Shown here: positions 56,527-56,937 of the stretch, one piece after another | How positions within the stretch are numbered: position 1 is the stretch's first letter | How the letters are laid out: each line of letters begins with the position of its first letter | Source of the DNA: Candidatus Cryptobacteroides merdigallinarum | GTDB lineage: Bacteria > Bacteroidota > Bacteroidia > Bacteroidales > UBA932 | Direction of reading: 5' to 3' | DNA: 56,937 bases | Assembly (NCBI GenBank): GCA_017694655.1 | Contig: JADIMQ010000128.1 | Location: 1-56,937 of the forward strand | Notes under the pieces: model-generated | Database searches by the model: none | What the model was told of the DNA's origin: nothing | What the model saw: only the letters and a program-made list of their open reading frames with translations | Translations under genes and position numbers: made by a program

Positions 56527-56772
56527 TTAACGTTTAACCTGACGTCCATTACAAGTCAAAGTGTGACCAAATTTTTTGATAGTACAAGTCCCCTCATTTC
56601 CCTCGCACGCTTCCTTGATTATCTTCCCGTCGATTTCACACCATGTCAAAGCTTCTACATTTGCATTGAACAATTCGTTCATGGAGTTGTTTTCGTTTTT
56701 GACGTAAACGAAAGCCAGAACCGCTGCGGTGAGGAGTACTGCTCCTGCTGCAATAAGAATGGGTTTCTTCAT
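56527..56772 (-). CDS. NVEALA/NVEALT-motif small exported peptide (intact copy A)
   Basis: MKKPILIAAGAVLLTAAVLAFVYVKNENNSMNELFNANVEALTWCEIDGKIIKEACEGNEGTCTIKKFGHTLTCNGRQVKR: N-terminal TM/signal region, NVEALT motif, four Cys after it. Confidence 0.85.
   Translation of the reverse strand: MKKPILIAAGAVLLTAAVLAFVYVKNENNSMNELFNANVEALTWCEIDGKIIKEACEGNEGTCTIKKFGHTLTCNGRQVKR
56653..56732 (-). repeat. Leader-region repeat shared by NVEALA copies A and B
   Basis: About 80 nt, nearly identical to 53643-53722 (aaaccgctgcgg...tttcgtttacgtcaaaaacgaa..caactccatgaa.gaattgttcaatgc.aatgt.ga.gc.ttg), ending abruptly towards the 5' side in copy B. Confidence 0.8.
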
Positions 56773-56937
56773 GTTTTTAAAATTTGAATAGTTGATAAAT
56801 TATCATAACTGCCATTGCCGGCAATTTGTTATTCAATAGTGGCTTCTACAATTCATAGAATTTTAAGTTCCTAAATACTGTCGAAATACAATTATGATGT
56901 TATCAGTTTTAATTTGCAGTGAGCACAAACCTACATA

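Noticed and set aside
56926-56933. Possible Bacteroidetes -7 element (taggtttg, minus strand) upstream of the NVEALT gene
   Set aside because: The -33 region lies outside the window and the leader would be over 150 nt; insufficient evidence to call a promoter.

Overview
A Bacteroidota (Bacteroidales-type) chromosomal window, almost entirely coding. (1) Left edge, + strand: a truncated hypothetical gene, an S8 subtilisin-like lipoprotein protease and a BACON-repeat lipoprotein. A ~325 bp inverted-repeat-bounded element follows. (2) Minus-strand Xaa-Pro aminopeptidase and adenosylhomocysteinase, then a GH115 / Gfo-Idh-MocA oxidoreductase / double-DUF1080 / fimbrillin-like cluster. (3) An Rpn-type nuclease gene followed by two strong hairpins. 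(4) A polysaccharide utilization locus: SusC/SusD, two Ig-like surface lipoproteins, two GH88/105-type hydrolases, a BACON-GH43 and an uncharacterised hydrolase. It is divergent from a hybrid two-component regulator (HTCS) that is broken at a G8 tract, followed by a GH2 enzyme and a three-domain FAD-oxidoreductase / GH130-like / SGNH fusion. (5) A ~15.7 kb minus-strand directon: an NVEALA/NVEALT-type four-Cys peptide, 6-bladed beta-propeller lipoproteins, a CxxC lipoprotein, two start-less NVEALA cassettes I found between annotated ORFs, an O-antigen-ligase/TPR membrane protein, signal peptidase I, and a TolC / adaptor / two-RND-permease export set. Main observations: the NVEALA peptide locus with unannotated 5'-truncated cassettes; a ~31 bp direct-repeat operator candidate shared, at nearly the same distance, by the PUL promoter and the GH115-cluster promoter; the G8 frameshift in the HTCS; and the FAD/GH130/SGNH fusion. 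All family assignments come from reading motifs by eye; no searches were run.
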